The position numbers were made by a program, and so were the translations under genes. DNA of 64,000 nucleotides. Origin: Cheiracanthium punctorium (Eukaryota; Arthropoda; Arachnida; Araneae; Cheiracanthiidae). Where the stretch lies: NCBI GenBank assembly GCA_038373885.1, contig JAWZYV010016535.1, positions 806,001 to 870,000 of the forward strand. The letters run 5' to 3'. The notes under the pieces are model-generated. The model saw only the letters and a list, made by a program, of their open reading frames with translations, searched no databases and had not been told where the DNA came from. This document shows, piece by piece, positions 1 to 11,345 of this stretch (positions are counted from its first letter, which is position 1; every line of letters begins with the position of its first letter).

Positions 1-387
1 TGTCTTTATCATTTATAGTTCTGCTATAGGAACACTCAAAAGATTTCCAATACATTACGATCAATGGCAGTTTTACGGACATTCATCCATTTCAAGCACA
101 ATACCGTCCTACCATATAGTTAGGTAATGGTCCGACTACGTTTACGTGCCTCCTTCAAGAATTACGACAAAAGTCACCAAGCTTGGCGACTTTTGGAGTA
201 CGTGTGCAGGTATTTAACTCTCAAATCTCAAAAACTATTAGTTGTTGAATGTTGAAATTTCGTATATAAGATTGTTGTAAGATCTAGTTGTGCATCTCTA
301 TTTTTGGTTCCAATCTACTGGAGAGTTTATTTGCAGGACCACCCAAAAGAATTTCAATACATTAATGTCTATGGACATCTTCAATAT
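1..387. repeat. Flank of the Ty3 element with degenerate repeat pieces
   Basis: No gene is visible. A block at about 28-58 recurs with changes at about 335-365, just upstream of the LTR start. A piece near 170-190 containing AAGCTTGGCGA resembles the middle of the LTR downstream. I infer remains of an older related repeat. Confidence 0.3.
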
Positions 388-1190
388 TGTTAGGAAGTTT
401 CGGGGCGACCAGCTGTTCTGGTGTTTAAAATAGTTCAAAATTCGTATTCTATGCTTCAAATAGTTAAATTTTGCCTTTTGTTGAATCAAAATCGGTCAAC
501 TAGAACCGGAGATACGGAGGTTTCGGTTTCCCTATTCATTAGTGTGGTGTGGGGTTTCTAGAAATCTCGAGAAATATTGGTCGTAGGCCTTCGGTAACTT
601 CACTTTTGGGAACTTATTTTTGGCGTCAAATTTGGCGATATTTTTCGGAAAGTCTCCGAGCTTGGCGACATTTTGCTCATTTGGCGCAATTTTCCTATGA
701 GGCTTGTAACGTTGCTTTTTCAGCATTAAAATCACATAATAGCCTAATATTTCTCTTCTATGACGTAATCAAAATTCCCGCTTTATGTGGAATCTTCGAG
801 AAATAGACTTTTCTGAAAGCTCCTCGTAGTTTCTGATTCCTCTATAAATACAAGCGCGCGCTGCCCCGATAGTTCAGTGTGAGTTGAGCACCCGTAGTGT
901 GAATAGGGCTCTCTGAGTGAGTACGCTTGCTTTGCTCTGTGAATTGATAGTGCTATAGAAGCAGTGTTTTGGCTTGCTTTTTTGAAGCTTTGTTCTTCGG
1001 TGCTGTGTGTAAATTCTTCATTGTTGAGTCTTGAGGGAGTGTCAGTGTTATCCCTCGTATATGTCCACTGAATTTTACCTGTGGAAATGTTTTATTTTGT
1101 GGAAGAAATACAGCATTTGTGAGAGCTTCTGATCTAAGTAGACTGTTAAAAGCACATTACTGTTTCACTGTGCTTGTGAATCTTGTACAA
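388..1190 (+). repeat. 5' LTR, truncated at its 3' end
   Basis: It starts TGTTAGGAAGTTTCGGGGC and aligns along its length with the 3' LTR that starts TGTTACGAATTTTCGGGGC at 5645. Similarity ends at CTTGTACAA (about 1190). The 3' LTR continues past this point through an AATAAA, while here the sequence jumps into gag. An internal deletion removed the rest of the LTR. Confidence 0.88.
843..878 (+). promoter_or_regulatory. LTR core promoter: TATA box and initiator
   Basis: TATAAATA at 843-850 is followed about 31 bases later by TCAGT at 874-878, which matches the arthropod initiator. The same pair is kept in the 3' LTR (6096-6103 and 6124-6128). It would place the U3/R boundary near 876. Confidence 0.6.
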
Positions 1191-1599
1191 TCCACTCATG
1201 TTGGAGGATTATCAAGATTTGAAGTCTGCTCTAGTGTTCGCTATGAAGCTGGAGGCAGCTCAGCGGACTGTAAGGAAGGATCGGCATGCTGTTAGAGCGG
1301 TAACGGTCCAAGAGCGTCCTGGTACAGACACAGAGAGCTTGGAGAACAGGATGAAGAAAATTGAAGATCTTATAGAGCGAAAATTAAGATCCGATAGAAC
1401 GAGAGACAGCCCAAGGAAAGTGAAATGCTGGAAGTGTGAAATTGAGAAACACGTACAAAAGTACTGTGGTCAAAAGTCCCATAACCAGCAACAGAAATTT
1501 CAGAGAGAAAAGGAGGGAACCTACGAGGTGGCCATCTCGCGGGGCGAAGGTGCCAGAAATTCAAAAGCCCCACCCAAAAGTCCCAGATTTCATCAGTGA
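1191..1599 (+). pseudogene. Gag C-terminal remnant with zinc knuckle
   Basis: This is the end of the nucleocapsid/gag protein of the Ty3-like element, which packages the element's RNA. The frame runs from the deletion joint at about 1190 to a stop at 1597-1599. A basic region is followed by CWKCEIEKHVQKYC, which keeps the CX2CX4HX4C spacing of a retroviral-type zinc knuckle but lacks its usual glycines. Upstream gag (capsid) is missing. The protease frame begins four bases before the gag stop, in another frame, so the two overlap. Confidence 0.75.
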
Positions 1600-1850
1600 A
1601 TGATAGCAGTAATGGAATATTTGTACTCGTATACGTTAATGAATCTCCATGCGAAATGGTCATTGATACTGGAGCTAATGTAACCATCATAAGGACAGAT
1701 ATGGCCAAGAAATTAAATTTGAAGACTATCTGGACTCCGCCCTCGCTGACCCTCCAGACTGTGACAGGTGACAAGATCAAGTGGCGGAAAAGCAAGAGTA
1801 GATATCATATTTGGAAACGCCAGATACGACCATGTGGTATATGTCGCTAA
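1596..1850 (+). pseudogene. Ty3-type aspartic protease remnant
   Basis: This is the retropepsin-like domain that would cut the element's polyprotein. The active-site motif DTGAN is visible at residues 25-29 of the frame, preceded by a hydrophobic strand (FVLVYVNESPCEMVI). A second hydrophobic stretch follows. The frame then breaks near 1790, so the C-terminal half of the protease is out of frame. Confidence 0.8.
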
Positions 1851-2889
1851 TATTACGGACTCGTTCATTCTCGGCTAAACTTTCTAAAATCACATAAATT
1901 TAGCTTGGACTTTAACGCTTTGAAGACGGGCGATCGATTTTTCAACCAAGCCGTAGTACCCCTTAAAGGACGAGCTTGGTTCATATTTCGACCAACTAAT
2001 GCTTTCCCCCTCTGTAATTGTTCACCTGTACTGGACCGGCGGAGAGAGATGTCAACATTCATCCATCAATTCAGTTGCACCCCAGTTCCTGAAAAGGAGA
2101 ATATACGCGTAAAGGTAATCCCCTGGTTCAACAAGTTCGTTTTACTTCGGGGGCAGGAAAGAGTAATCCACCAATGATTGTTCACAAATAGCAGCTTCAG
2201 CTAAGAGTCACTGAAATGGGGGAAATCATTTTTCAGATACTCCCGGCCTTCTGAAACAGCACGTCCAAATTTTCCCCGCCGGGAAAAGGTTAAAAATAGT
2301 GAGCTTTGTTCAGACTCAGAAGAAATAGCTGCGTTCTACATTAAAAATGAAGCCATTTTACCTGTTCAGCAAATGATAGCCCAGATTGATATCAGTCTAC
2401 CCCCAAGATCAGATTCTATAGTTTCTGGAACAGTAAAAGAAATCAATAAATTCCGGTTGGGATTACTTGAACACCCAAGCAATAGTGATTCTGTCAGAGG
2501 AGTACTTGTGGGAGCAACACTTGCGGACATGTGGAAAACTAACGTTCCCGTTAGAGTAGCTAACGTGACGGACAAGTCGAAGGTAATAAAGAAAAATGAA
2601 GTGTTGGCAACATGCACTCCTGTTACCTGCATTAATAAGAACATCAGCCGAACGACAGCTAAATCATCTGACAAAGGAATTATTACCAGACGTGGACTTA
2701 ACGGCAGAACAGAGAAGAGCTGCGGAGAAAGTAATAGCTGAAGACCTCTTCTCTCGTTCGGATGACTTTGGCCGTACGAGGTTAACGCAACATAGAATAA
2801 ACACAGTCAGCCATTTCCCATCAAGCAACATCCTAGGCGGCTGCCGTTTGCTAAGCAACAAGAGGTGAGCAGACTTTTAGAGGAGATGT
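1851..2889 (+). pseudogene. Broken pol segment between protease and RT
   Basis: Frames at 1905-2177 and 2373-2741 carry the linker between protease and reverse transcriptase that is usual in gypsy-type pol. The second includes LPPRSDSIVSGTV and LEHPSN, the kind of strand-rich text seen before RT in this class. A frame change near 2680 leads to the acidic stretch before RT (2676-2800), and another stop sits at 2888-2890. It is recognised by position and general character only. Confidence 0.6.
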
Positions 2890-4080
2890 AGCGTGATGAC
2901 GTCATCGAGCCATCGAGTCCCTGGGCCTCGCCGATTGTTTTGGTACGGAAGAAGGATGGTTCCACCCGGTTTTGCGTTGACTATAGACGTCTGAATGACA
3001 TTACCAAGGAAGACCGCTACCCTCTTCCCAGGATAGACTACACTTTAGACACTTTATCGGGAAATGAATGGCTTCCGATGCTGGACCTAGAGAGTGGTTA
3101 CTGGCAAGTAGAAATTCATCGCGATGACTGTAAAAAGACTGCATTCACCACGGGAAAGGAATTGTGGCAGCTCAAAGTTATGCCTTTTGGACTCTGCAAC
3201 GCACCTTCTACATTCGAGCGTCTTATGGAGACAGTGTTGAGAGGACTTTCCTACAAAGCATGTCTCGTTTACTTGGACGATATCATCATCGTCGGAAAGA
3301 CTTTCGAAGAGCATCTAGAGAACATCTGGAAGGTGCTGCAGAAATTAAAGGAGGAAAACTTGAAACTGAGTCCATCTAAGTGTAACTTGTTTCTTCGGGA
3401 AGTACGTTATCTCGGGCACATAATATCCGCCCACGGTGTACGAACGAATCCCGAAAAGACGTCCGCAATCAAGAACTAGAGTCGTCCTAAGAATGTCCAT
3501 GAACTGCGAAGTTTTCTCGGATTGTGTACTTACTATCGAAAATTCGTGATGGTTTTTTCTCAAATCGCAAAACCACTTCATAAATTGACAGAGACTGGAC
3601 AAAAATTCCAATGGACTGAAGAATGTGAAGATGCTTTCAACGAACTGAAGACAGCTTTAACATCTGCGCTGATCGTGTCGTATCCTCACCCTGACAAGCC
3701 ATTTATCCTGAACAAAGACGCAAGTAAGGAGAGTGTTCGAGCAGTTTTGTCCAGGAGATAGATGGCCAAGAACACGTCATTGCTTTCTGGAGCAAGTGCC
3801 TTTTAAAGGCAGAAAGTAACTATTGCGTTACAAGGAAGGAACTTCTGGCTATCGTCAAGGCCGTAGAACATTTCCATCATTACCTATACGGCCGGGACCA
3901 TGCCTCTTTAACCTGGCTTCTAAATTTCAAGAATCCAGAGGGCCAGATAGCCAGGTGGATACAGAGATTACAAGAATATGACATAGAAATACATCATCGG
4001 AAAGGAGCATTTCATGAAAACGCAGATGCTTTGTCGAGAAGGCCCTGCATAGAAAGTTGTCGCTATTGCTCCAGAGCATA
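2890..4080 (+). pseudogene. Reverse transcriptase and RNase H of the Ty3 element
   Basis: This RNA-dependent DNA polymerase with RNase H would copy the element RNA into DNA. RT motifs appear in order: FCVDYRRLN (from about 2973), [21 protein letters not shown] and the catalytic YLDDI (about 3270). An in-frame TAG at 3477-3479 interrupts the thumb, after which the same frame resumes to 3761. RNase H starts at FILNKDAS, where the usual first catalytic Asp region reads NKD. A frameshift near 3750 moves the rest of RNase H into another frame, where RKELLAIVKAVEHF and ADALSR are still readable. The frames are clearly inactive as they stand. Confidence 0.92.
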
Positions 4081-4126
4081 GAAAAATTACCATCTGAAAC
4101 CTCCCGTTGTCCGCCAACTTACATCA

Positions 4127-5418
4127 TTGGCACCATCTCAACATCCCTGGAGTGACGAAAATGGTCGGGCGGACCAATTAGCAGACAGCGACATCGAACC
4201 TATTGTGGAATTTATGGAAAAATCCAGCGATATGCCCAGTTGGCAAGATATATCGTCATGTAGCTCAGCAACGAAACACTACTGGGCTTTATGGAATTCG
4301 CTTCGCCTAAGAAATGGAGTCCTATATCGTAAATGGGAGTCAGTTGACGGCAAGACGCTTCGATGGCAGTTAGTACTTTCTCGCCCGAGGATTTCGAAGG
4401 TTCTGGAAGAGCTGCATAACGGCTTAACTGGGGGCTATTTTGGCATAATGAAGACCCTGCAGAAAGTTTGCGAGCGCTTCTACTGGGCTAGGGCTCGAGG
4501 CGATGTCGAAAAGTGGTGTCAAGCTTGTGTCGCCTGTGCTGCCCATAAAGGCCCGAAGAAACGCAGCCGTGGAAAACTATATCGTTATAACGTAGGAGCG
4601 CCTTTTGAAAGAATTGCACTCGACATCTTGGAGCCTCTTCCGCGAACTTCGGATGGCAACAAGTACATCCTAGGGTTCATTGACTATTTCTCTAAATGGC
4701 CCGAAGCGTATCCTATTCCCGATCAAGAAGCTACGACCGTCGCAGAGGTATTGGTGCAAGAATGGATTTCCAGGTATGGAACTCCTCTGCAACTTCATTC
4801 CGACCAAGGAACGAACTTTATCTCTGCTGTTTTTAAATGACTATGTCAGTTTCTCGGAATAGACAAAACCCAGACTGCGCCTTTACACTCACAATCCGGC
4901 GGCATGGTGGAGAGGTTCAATCGCACTATTTTGAACAACCTCTCGCTTCGGGTCTCTAGAAATCAAGAGGACTGGGACAAGAACTTCCCTCTCTTTTGTT
5001 GGCCTATACGAGGACCGTCCATGAGACTACCGGCTTCACACCTTCCCAGATGCTATTCGGAAGAGATCTTCCTCTTCCCGCCGATCTAGTGTTTGGTCGC
5101 CCTACAGATACGCCTTCATCGCCCGAGGAGTACATGGAAAATCTCCAGGCACGGTTTGAAGACGTGCATAATTTTGCTCGAGAGTGGATCAACCTGAACA
5201 CGGAGAAGATGAAAACTCACTACGACATGAAGGCTACGGGACACGAGTTCAACGTAGGTGACAAAGTTTGGCTACGGAATCCTACTAGACGGAAAGGCCT
5301 GTCTCCCAAGCTGCAATCGCCGTCGGACGGTCCTTACATAGTCCTAAACAGACTGAATGACGTCATCGTACGGATTCGTAAGTCACCTAACTCGAAGTCG
5401 TTAATTACGATCGACTAG
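4127..5418 (+). pseudogene. Ty3-type integrase, broken by a stop and a frameshift
   Basis: This integrase would insert the element cDNA into the host genome. The HHCC zinc domain is recognisable (LHNGLTGGYFG followed by CQACVAC), but the second histidine position reads Tyr. The DDE core shows ALDIL for the first Asp and HSDQGTNF for the second. A TGA at 4838-4840 interrupts the core. The same frame then continues through MVERFNR, where the catalytic Glu lies. A frameshift near 5000 moves the C-terminal domain to the 4996-5418 frame (FTPSQMLFGRDLPLP and a basic tail ending SLITID). No further coding sequence follows before the 3' LTR. Confidence 0.9.
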
Positions 5419-5631
5419 CCATTTACCGCGGTTATAATTAATTATTTGAATATTAGACCAAGGTCACTAAGGCGTAATTCCTCCTTCTTTCATTTCCCAT
5501 TTCTTTCCTGTCTTTTTCTTCTCTTCCTCTTTCTTCAGTTATGTTGTTAAGATCTTGTTAAATGTTATACACTGCAGATATTTGTGAGACCTCCTAACTG
5601 GGGATTGTACTGCCTGGGACGTGCAGTCCTT

Positions 5632-5644
5632 GGAAAGGGGGCAA
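5632..5644 (+). other. Polypurine tract
   Basis: GGAAAGGGGGCAA lies immediately before the 3' LTR start TGTTACG. This is where plus-strand DNA synthesis would be primed. Confidence 0.8.
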
Positions 5645-6480
5645 TGTTACGAATTTTCGGGGCAACCCGCTGTTCTGGGGCTTAAAATAGTTCAAAATTC
5701 GCATTCTATGCTTCAAATAGATAAATTTTGCTTTTTGTTGCATCAAAATGGGTCAACTAGAACCGGAGATACGGAGGTTTTGGTTTCCCCATTGTTTTCC
5801 TATGGAGGTTCTGAAAATCTCGAGAAATATGGGTCATAGGCCTTCGGTAACTTCACTTTTGGGGACTTATTTTTGGCGCCAACTTTGGCAATATTTCGCC
5901 GATAAGTCCCCAAGCTTGGCGAAATTTTGGTCATTTGGCGCAATTTTCCCTATGGGGCATGTAAAGTTGCTGTTGCTGCATTAAAATCACATAATAACCT
6001 AACATTTCTCTTCTATGACGTAATAAAAATTCCCGCTTTATGGGGAATCTTCGAGAAATAGTTTTCTGAAAGCTTCTTGTAGCTTCTGCGTCGACTATAA
6101 ATACAAGCTGTCAAAGGCCACAGTCAGTGTGTGAGTTGAGCTCCCGTAGTATGAATCGAGCTGTCTGAGTGAGTACGCTCGCTTTGCTCTGAGATAGAAG
6201 CGGTGTTTCGCGCTTGTTTATGAAGCTTTGAATTCAAGTGCTATGTGTAAATTCTTGATTGCTGAGTCTGGAGGGACTGTTAATGTTATCCCTTGAATAT
6301 TTCCATAGAATTTTTACCTGTGGATGTGTTTTACTTTTTGTGAGAAATACAGCATTTGTGAGAGCTTCTGATCTAAGCGGAATGTTAAAAGCACATTACT
6401 GTTTGATTGTGCTTGTGAATCTTGTACAACTGATTGTCCGACGAAGTTCTAGAAGCAATAAAGTTCGTTTTCCATCCTGA
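5645..6480 (+). repeat. 3' LTR
   Basis: It aligns with 388-1190, then continues past the 5' LTR break through a poly(A) signal AATAAA at 6457-6462. The end was set near 6480 but could reach about 6565, because without a complete 5' partner the U5 edge cannot be fixed. Confidence 0.82.
6096..6128 (+). promoter_or_regulatory. 3' LTR TATA box and initiator
   Basis: TATAAATA at 6096-6103 and TCAGT at 6124-6128 keep the spacing of the 5' LTR copy. If active, this promoter would read rightward out of the element. Confidence 0.5.
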
Positions 6481-7421
6481 CAAGTGGACTTTTTACTGGA
6501 ACTTTCTACACCAGTTGGACTTTAGAACGACGAACCCAGGAAACAAACAAAGGTTTGTGCATTAATATGTAAGTACCGGCACTTGTTTGTAGTTTTTAAT
6601 GAATATTTTATTTGAAAATCGGATACTTATGTATTATTCCGGCTGTCCTCCGAGACGAGCGATTTTTCACCAAGATAAATACCGGACACATGAAATTTTT
6701 GATGGTTTGGAATATGATTGGCATCAGTTTGAGAGCACATTTGACGGAAAAATAGTTTGGCGGGAATGACCGCCGGGCAGTGGCGTCGAAAAGCCTGGGG
6801 GTCTATTCTGCCACAATCGTTTAAGCGAACGTTCAGATTTGTGACGTAATTCGAGAACTATGCTAATGTAAATATTCGGTAGGGAGAATCTGCACCTAAA
6901 TCTCTACAGTACCTTGCAGAATACTAACAAACGTCAGCAGGCTGTGGAAAGCGTCAATTTGATGTCGCACATCCGAAAGTTCTCTTAAACGAACGTGGCA
7001 GAAAGAATAGAGCATATGGTGTCACTCGGTGCGGACACATCCGGTGTCATCCCCCTCCGTATACATAAGCCAGTCAAAATTAGTTCTGGATAAGAATAAG
7101 CAAAATCGTTAACAGCATTGGGGGTATAATACTTTTTCTTAGTACACTAAACAAATAATGTTCATTTCTGCAAAAATATCATTCTGGTAATAGTAAGAAA
7201 GTTCATTCAAACATTACCAGCCTATTATGCAATTTTCCACACCACCTATGTGTGGTATTGCACAAAGTGCGCAAACGACTTTTAATTTACATGGAGTGTT
7301 TCCCCAGGACGACTATCAAAACCATGAGCCTTGAAAAAGTCTGTTTATAATAGCATCGTCAGACTAATAAAAATATTGCATTTTTATTCAACTAAAAGTT
7401 AAATTATCTTCATATTTGAAA
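6481..7421. other. Non-coding stretch with an inverted repeat
   Basis: No gene is visible. CTATTCTGCCAC at about 6811 is answered in inverse by GTGGCAGAAAGAATAG ending near 7012, with TTTAAGCGAACG-like arms. I infer a small hairpin MITE of about 200 bp; no target duplication was found. Confidence 0.3.
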
Positions 7422-7446
7422 CTAGCTGAAGCACCCTTTCTTCGCA

Positions 7447-7990
7447 AGCTAGAATTTTACGGCTATCTCTTTTTCCCTCTGATATATGAAGGGAAATGTG
7501 AAAAGAACATTAAAGAACGTTTTCGCCTTACGCTCGTTTGGGTATGAATTTTTAAAAACCCTGAATAGGATTTTTAGGTATATTTGTGTTAGTTATATTT
7601 TGAAGCAAGAATTATACGGCTATCTGTTTTTTTCCTCTGAGATATGAAGGGAAATGTGGAAAGAACGTTATAGAACGTTTGGCCCCTTACGCCTGTATAG
7701 GTGCGAATTCCAAAAATCCCAGAAAATAACTTTCAGGTACTTGTGTTAGTTATTTTAAAGCAAAAATTTTACGTGTGTCTCTTTTTTCTCAGAGATATGA
7801 AGGAAAATGGGAAAAGAACGTTAAAGAATGTTTTGGCCCCTTACGTCCATTTGTGTGCGAATTCTAGGAAATCCTGAAAATGACTTTTAGGTATTTGCAT
7901 TAGTTACTTTAGAAGACAAGAATTTTATGGCTATCTCTTTTCCTCCTAGGCCGCCACTCCCGTCTAGATACGAATTTTTAAAAATCGCTT
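7447..7990. repeat. Tandem array, period about 156 bp, about 3.5 units
   Basis: AGAATTTTACGGCTATCTC-like starts occur at about 7451, 7608, 7763 and 7919. Each unit repeats ATATGAAGG, AAAGAACGTT and a TTAGGTA...GTTAGTTA block in the same order. The last unit is cut. Confidence 0.85.
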
Positions 7991-8045
7991 CTTAAATGAC
8001 GTCTTGGGCACAAAAGCTACAAGCTCCTAAAGTTTCATGTATGTA

Positions 8046-8774
8046 CAGGGCCCGATTAACCTCTGAAGTGAGGGGAAGCTTAGTCTCATTTCGCCCCCCC
8101 TCCCCTTTTTTGTTTTTGAAAAGTAATGTTTTAATGATTTGCTTTGATAAAAATATTTTATTCACTAATCTGAAATTTTCCTTTGATAAACATATTTTCT
8201 TCATTAATCTTCATAATAGTTAGTTCATTGTAATGAGATTTTACAGTATTTTTTAAATTACTTTAAAGAGTAAACTAAAAACATTACCTTACTGGAACAT
8301 TGAACTTTATTTATGTATTCGAATTTTTCATTAGACATTTCTCTTTTCAGGAATTCTTTGTTTGTTTAGATGAAAAAAAAATTTCTGCATGACAGTTCAA
8401 AATTAATTTTGACATTTGGAAGATGTAAGACTATGTTAGAGGATGTTAGAGCACAAAACAAATTGAAATTCTACCCCTTTGTGCCGGCCAAATGTTCTCA
8501 CGTAATAGAAAATCTCTCTCAACTGGAGCAGATATTCCCATAGACATCGCGAACTGAAACAAGTTAGATATGTTACACATGAAGTATCAAGACTTCTGAA
8601 AAACCTTAAAAACAACTTTCCACTCCTCTTCATTAAAAATCTTCAAAGTAACTTAAAAGATCATTTAAAAACAAAATTTAGAATTTTCATCGCCGTTTTT
8701 CAGTCATTTTTGGGCCCCTTCAAATTTTGAGGGGAAGCTCAAGCTTCCAGAGCCTTTTCAGTAATCAGGCCCTG
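8046..8774. mobile_element. Non-autonomous hAT-like element inside the Helitron
   Basis: The ends are CAGGGCCCGATTAAC and, inverted, CAGGGCCTGATTAC. The flanking 8-mers TGTATGTA (8038-8045) and AGTCTGTA (8775-8782) match at six of eight positions, fitting an aged hAT duplication. AGGGGAAGCTTAG and its inverse GAGGGGAAGCTCAAGC add to the inverted repeat. No transposase is seen. Confidence 0.75.
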
Positions 8775-8850
8775 AGTCTGTATTTCCTGTAGATTTGGCT
8801 GGGCAATGATCGTCAGTCAGTCAGCCAGGACATCTCCCTTTATATATAGA

Positions 8851-10014
8851 GACTTAACATGTCTCATGTGACCTGTTGCATTGACATCAGTTGTTTCAAT
8901 ACTCACTACAAAACTGCTTTATTTAAGAGGTCTTGTACCTTTGAAAAGTAATGAAAATCGATAAAATTTTGCATGAATATATATGCTCCTTAATTGGAAA
9001 TATAATTCTTTACTAGTAAGTAATTTAGTAGATCAATAGAATAGCCTTCTTTAGTTATATTACTGACTTCAAAGATTTCCAAACTTAATTAGAAAAAGTT
9101 TATCACACATGAATCACGGAAAGAAGAGCCCGGGAAAAAGTTCACCATATACATTATTCTTTCATTTCCAGTGAGCAAGGAAGCTTGTTGACTGATATAT
9201 TTAATTCAGCGCATTTTTATAATTTATTGATGTTTTAAATGATAAATAAAGTTGTTTCATTTTACAGTGATTATAGTTCTAAACAAGAAATGAGTAGATA
9301 ATTCTAACCAACTGACTAGGGAGGTTTGAGAGGGTGCGTTAATAATTCCCTCGTTCTACTTCAAGCCCCTTCACGCAAATAATAATAATGATGTCTACCA
9401 AGGTATTTATAGTGTTGCGTAATTTTTACTTCCACCCAGTTTGGTCAAGCGTCTCTTCTGGAGCTTCTTCCCTAAAAAGGTTCGAGTGGAAGCGCTAGCA
9501 ATACTCCCTTTCACTTCGGAACCCTCGTCAAAATAATAATAACTATCGATGTATAAAGGTAACAAAATGTTTTACAGTGTACATGGGGTAGTAATGTACA
9601 GCAACTGCATTGCTGTACATTCCCTAGTAGCAATAACCCATCGGTCGATGAGAGGCGGGTGAGTTTAATCCGAGGAGAAGGAGCAATGGCCGATCACGGC
9701 TTTTCATCCAAAAAAGGTGAAATTTCATCGGCAACTGGTACAAAATTTCCTCTTGGGAGGCCATAAAGCCGATCATCGTTTCCCGATGACTCCGATGAAA
9801 TAACGAAAAGAAACCGATGAGAAACCGATAAACTGCTTAAAATATATTTGTTAATAAAAAATAAACGACTCGCAGCAAAATTTTCAAAGAATGTCCGTTC
9901 TGTTTATTATGTTTTCGTTTTTTGGATGCTAACTTTCCGTTTTTCGGAAAAAAAATTCATCCTCCACCGGGCCCGAACCCTGAGAGCGTACGGAATAAAA
10001 GACACGCACTTACC
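8851..10014. other. Non-coding, two minor repeats
   Basis: No gene is visible. A block at about 9334-9400 recurs at about 9492-9560 (AATAATAATAAT with neighbouring text). A 12-bp perfect stem with a 5-base loop lies at 9593-9621. CCGATGA-like words recur in 9640-9840. Confidence 0.4.
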
Positions 10015-10019
10015 TAAGG

Positions 10020-10244
10020 TAAGGTGACCATATTTTTGTAGTCAGAATCGGGGACATGTCCCCGATTCTGACAATAAAACCGGGGACATTTATAATTAAT
10101 GCAATAATTAACAGTAATTTAATTGAAAAACAATGCAATAATTAAAAATTGTCCCCAGTTCCATTTTTACATTCTGGGGACAATTTGAAAAACATCCTGA
10201 AAATGAGGACTGTCCCCGGAAAATGGGGACGTTTGGTCACCTTA
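10020..10244. mobile_element. MITE A of the GGGGACA family (hAT-like)
   Basis: The ends are TAAGGTGACCA and its inverse TGGTCACCTTA, flanked by the perfect 8-bp duplication ACCTAAGG (10012-10019 and 10245-10252). Inside are many GGGGACA/TGTCCCC words. It inserted at the very start of the longer relative D1. Confidence 0.88.
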
Positions 10245-10247
10245 ACC

Positions 10248-11345
10248 TAAGGCGACCATATTTCAAAACAGTAATTTGGGGACAAATCAAGCATTGTCCT
10301 CCAATCTAAACAAAACTTGGGGACACTAGTAATCGAGTAAGAGATAAATTTCCTATTTTAGATTTGTGAATAATAATTGAGTTTTTGAAAAACGTAAAAC
10401 GTGACAGAAATATGGAAAGTCATTTTTATACTACATAGCCTAATTCATATTCTGTAGTAAATTTTTACTCGAATACTTTTTTTGGAGAGTGTATACCAGT
10501 ATACCCATACTTTAAATCTTGGCTGACTGTGATACTTAAAAATGAACTCTAATAGCTATTTATATCAATTGTGTATTCTTATTTCTAATAAATTAATGGA
10601 AGTATTTCATTCATTTATAAATATTTATTTAAACCAGAAGTATGAAAGGAACACCATGCTGAAATATTGCAACTTATTCAAAATTTAACTCTTGGAATAG
10701 TATTTGTATTTTTCAGAAGACATTGCTTTTTACATTGGATCATTTTGTGATAATTTTTCATGAAACTTTGTACACTCTCTAAAAAAAGTATTCGAATGCA
10801 AGAAAATTTTCGTACATCAATTTCAAGCATGTTTCTTCATGCAAAGGGATTAATCATTAACAAACTGAAATGGGAAATTTGGCTCATAGTCGGATACTTT
10901 ATTGAATGTCTGTACACGCTACACACACAATGACAACAAACGCTTTCAGAGCAGAGACGTACCCAGAAAAAAATTTCAGAGGGGGTCCAAACGGTGAAAA
11001 AGGCAGAATTTTTTCCCAAAAACGTCATCATTCTTATTTTGTTAACAAAAACTGAAATTTCGGGGGGGGTGTCCGGACCCCCTGGACCACCCCCCTGGGT
11101 ACGTCCTTGTTTCAGAGATCAAATTTCATTGTTTCTCTGAGTAGATGGCGCTTTTAGTTGGTTTATTTTTCTTATTTCTTCAGTTTTTTCTGAAAGAAAT
11201 AAACTAAACGGAAACTTTCAGGGGAAAAAAAGTACAAATCTTTAAATTTGGGGGCATTTGGGGACAAAGTATTTTTGGAAACAAAATGAAAAAAATATCC
11301 ATAATTGGGGACTGTCCTCGAATTTCGAGGACATATGGTAACATT
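10248..11345. mobile_element. Longer GGGGACA-family element, copy D1
   Basis: It starts TAAGGCGACCATATTTC and ends at about 11345 with CATATGGTAACATTA. The same sequence recurs in inverse at 12224-14491 and 14492-15760. GGGGACA words cluster toward both ends. AAAAAAGTATTCGA occurs twice inside. No transposase frame is visible. A hAT-type relation is inferred from the ends it shares with MITE A. Confidence 0.7.
10952..11109. mobile_element. hAT-like MITE (ACGTACCC ends) in D1
   Basis: The ends are CAGAGACGTACCCAG and the inverse of CAAGGACGTACCCAG, flanked by the perfect 8-bp duplication TTTCAGAG (10944-10951, 11110-11117). A second copy occupies the same place in D3, while D2 shows the site without it. 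Confidence 0.88.

Larger units (their letters stand above)
388..6540 (+). mobile_element. Degenerate Ty3/gypsy-type LTR retrotransposon
   Basis: Two similar LTRs (388-1190 and 5645 to about 6480 or later) flank, in order, gag remnant, aspartic protease, reverse transcriptase, RNase H and integrase. That order identifies the Ty3/gypsy (Metaviridae) class. A purine-rich tract lies directly before the 3' LTR, and no env-like frame follows integrase. The coding region carries several stops and frameshifts, and the 5' LTR runs straight into late gag. The end of the 5' LTR, the primer-binding site and most of gag are therefore deleted. By eye the LTRs differ at roughly one base in eight to ten, which suggests an old insertion. 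The exact 3' edge and the target duplication are not clear. Confidence 0.92.
7422..8850 (-). mobile_element. Old Helitron-like non-autonomous element
   Basis: Read on the minus strand, the right end is CTAG followed by T (7422-7425). A decayed stem (GGGTG against CACCC-like bases) lies just inside, and the sequence outside CTAG is GAAGC as in the better copy at 46972. The left end is TCTATATATAAAGGG, starting at 8850. Between them lie tandem units and a hAT MITE. TC...CTAG ends with a subterminal hairpin are the Helitron signature. The hairpin is damaged, so the call rests partly on comparison with 46972-48418. Confidence 0.55.

Noticed and set aside
5419..5644. Possible env-like gene after integrase
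   Set aside because: Only about 225 bases separate integrase from the 3' LTR, with no open frame of useful length.
9966..10012. GGGCCCGAACCC-like text resembling a tRNA T-arm (box B) in inverse
   Set aside because: No box A, anticodon arm or acceptor stem could be folded around it. It may be a scrap of a SINE, but the sequence does not support a tRNA.
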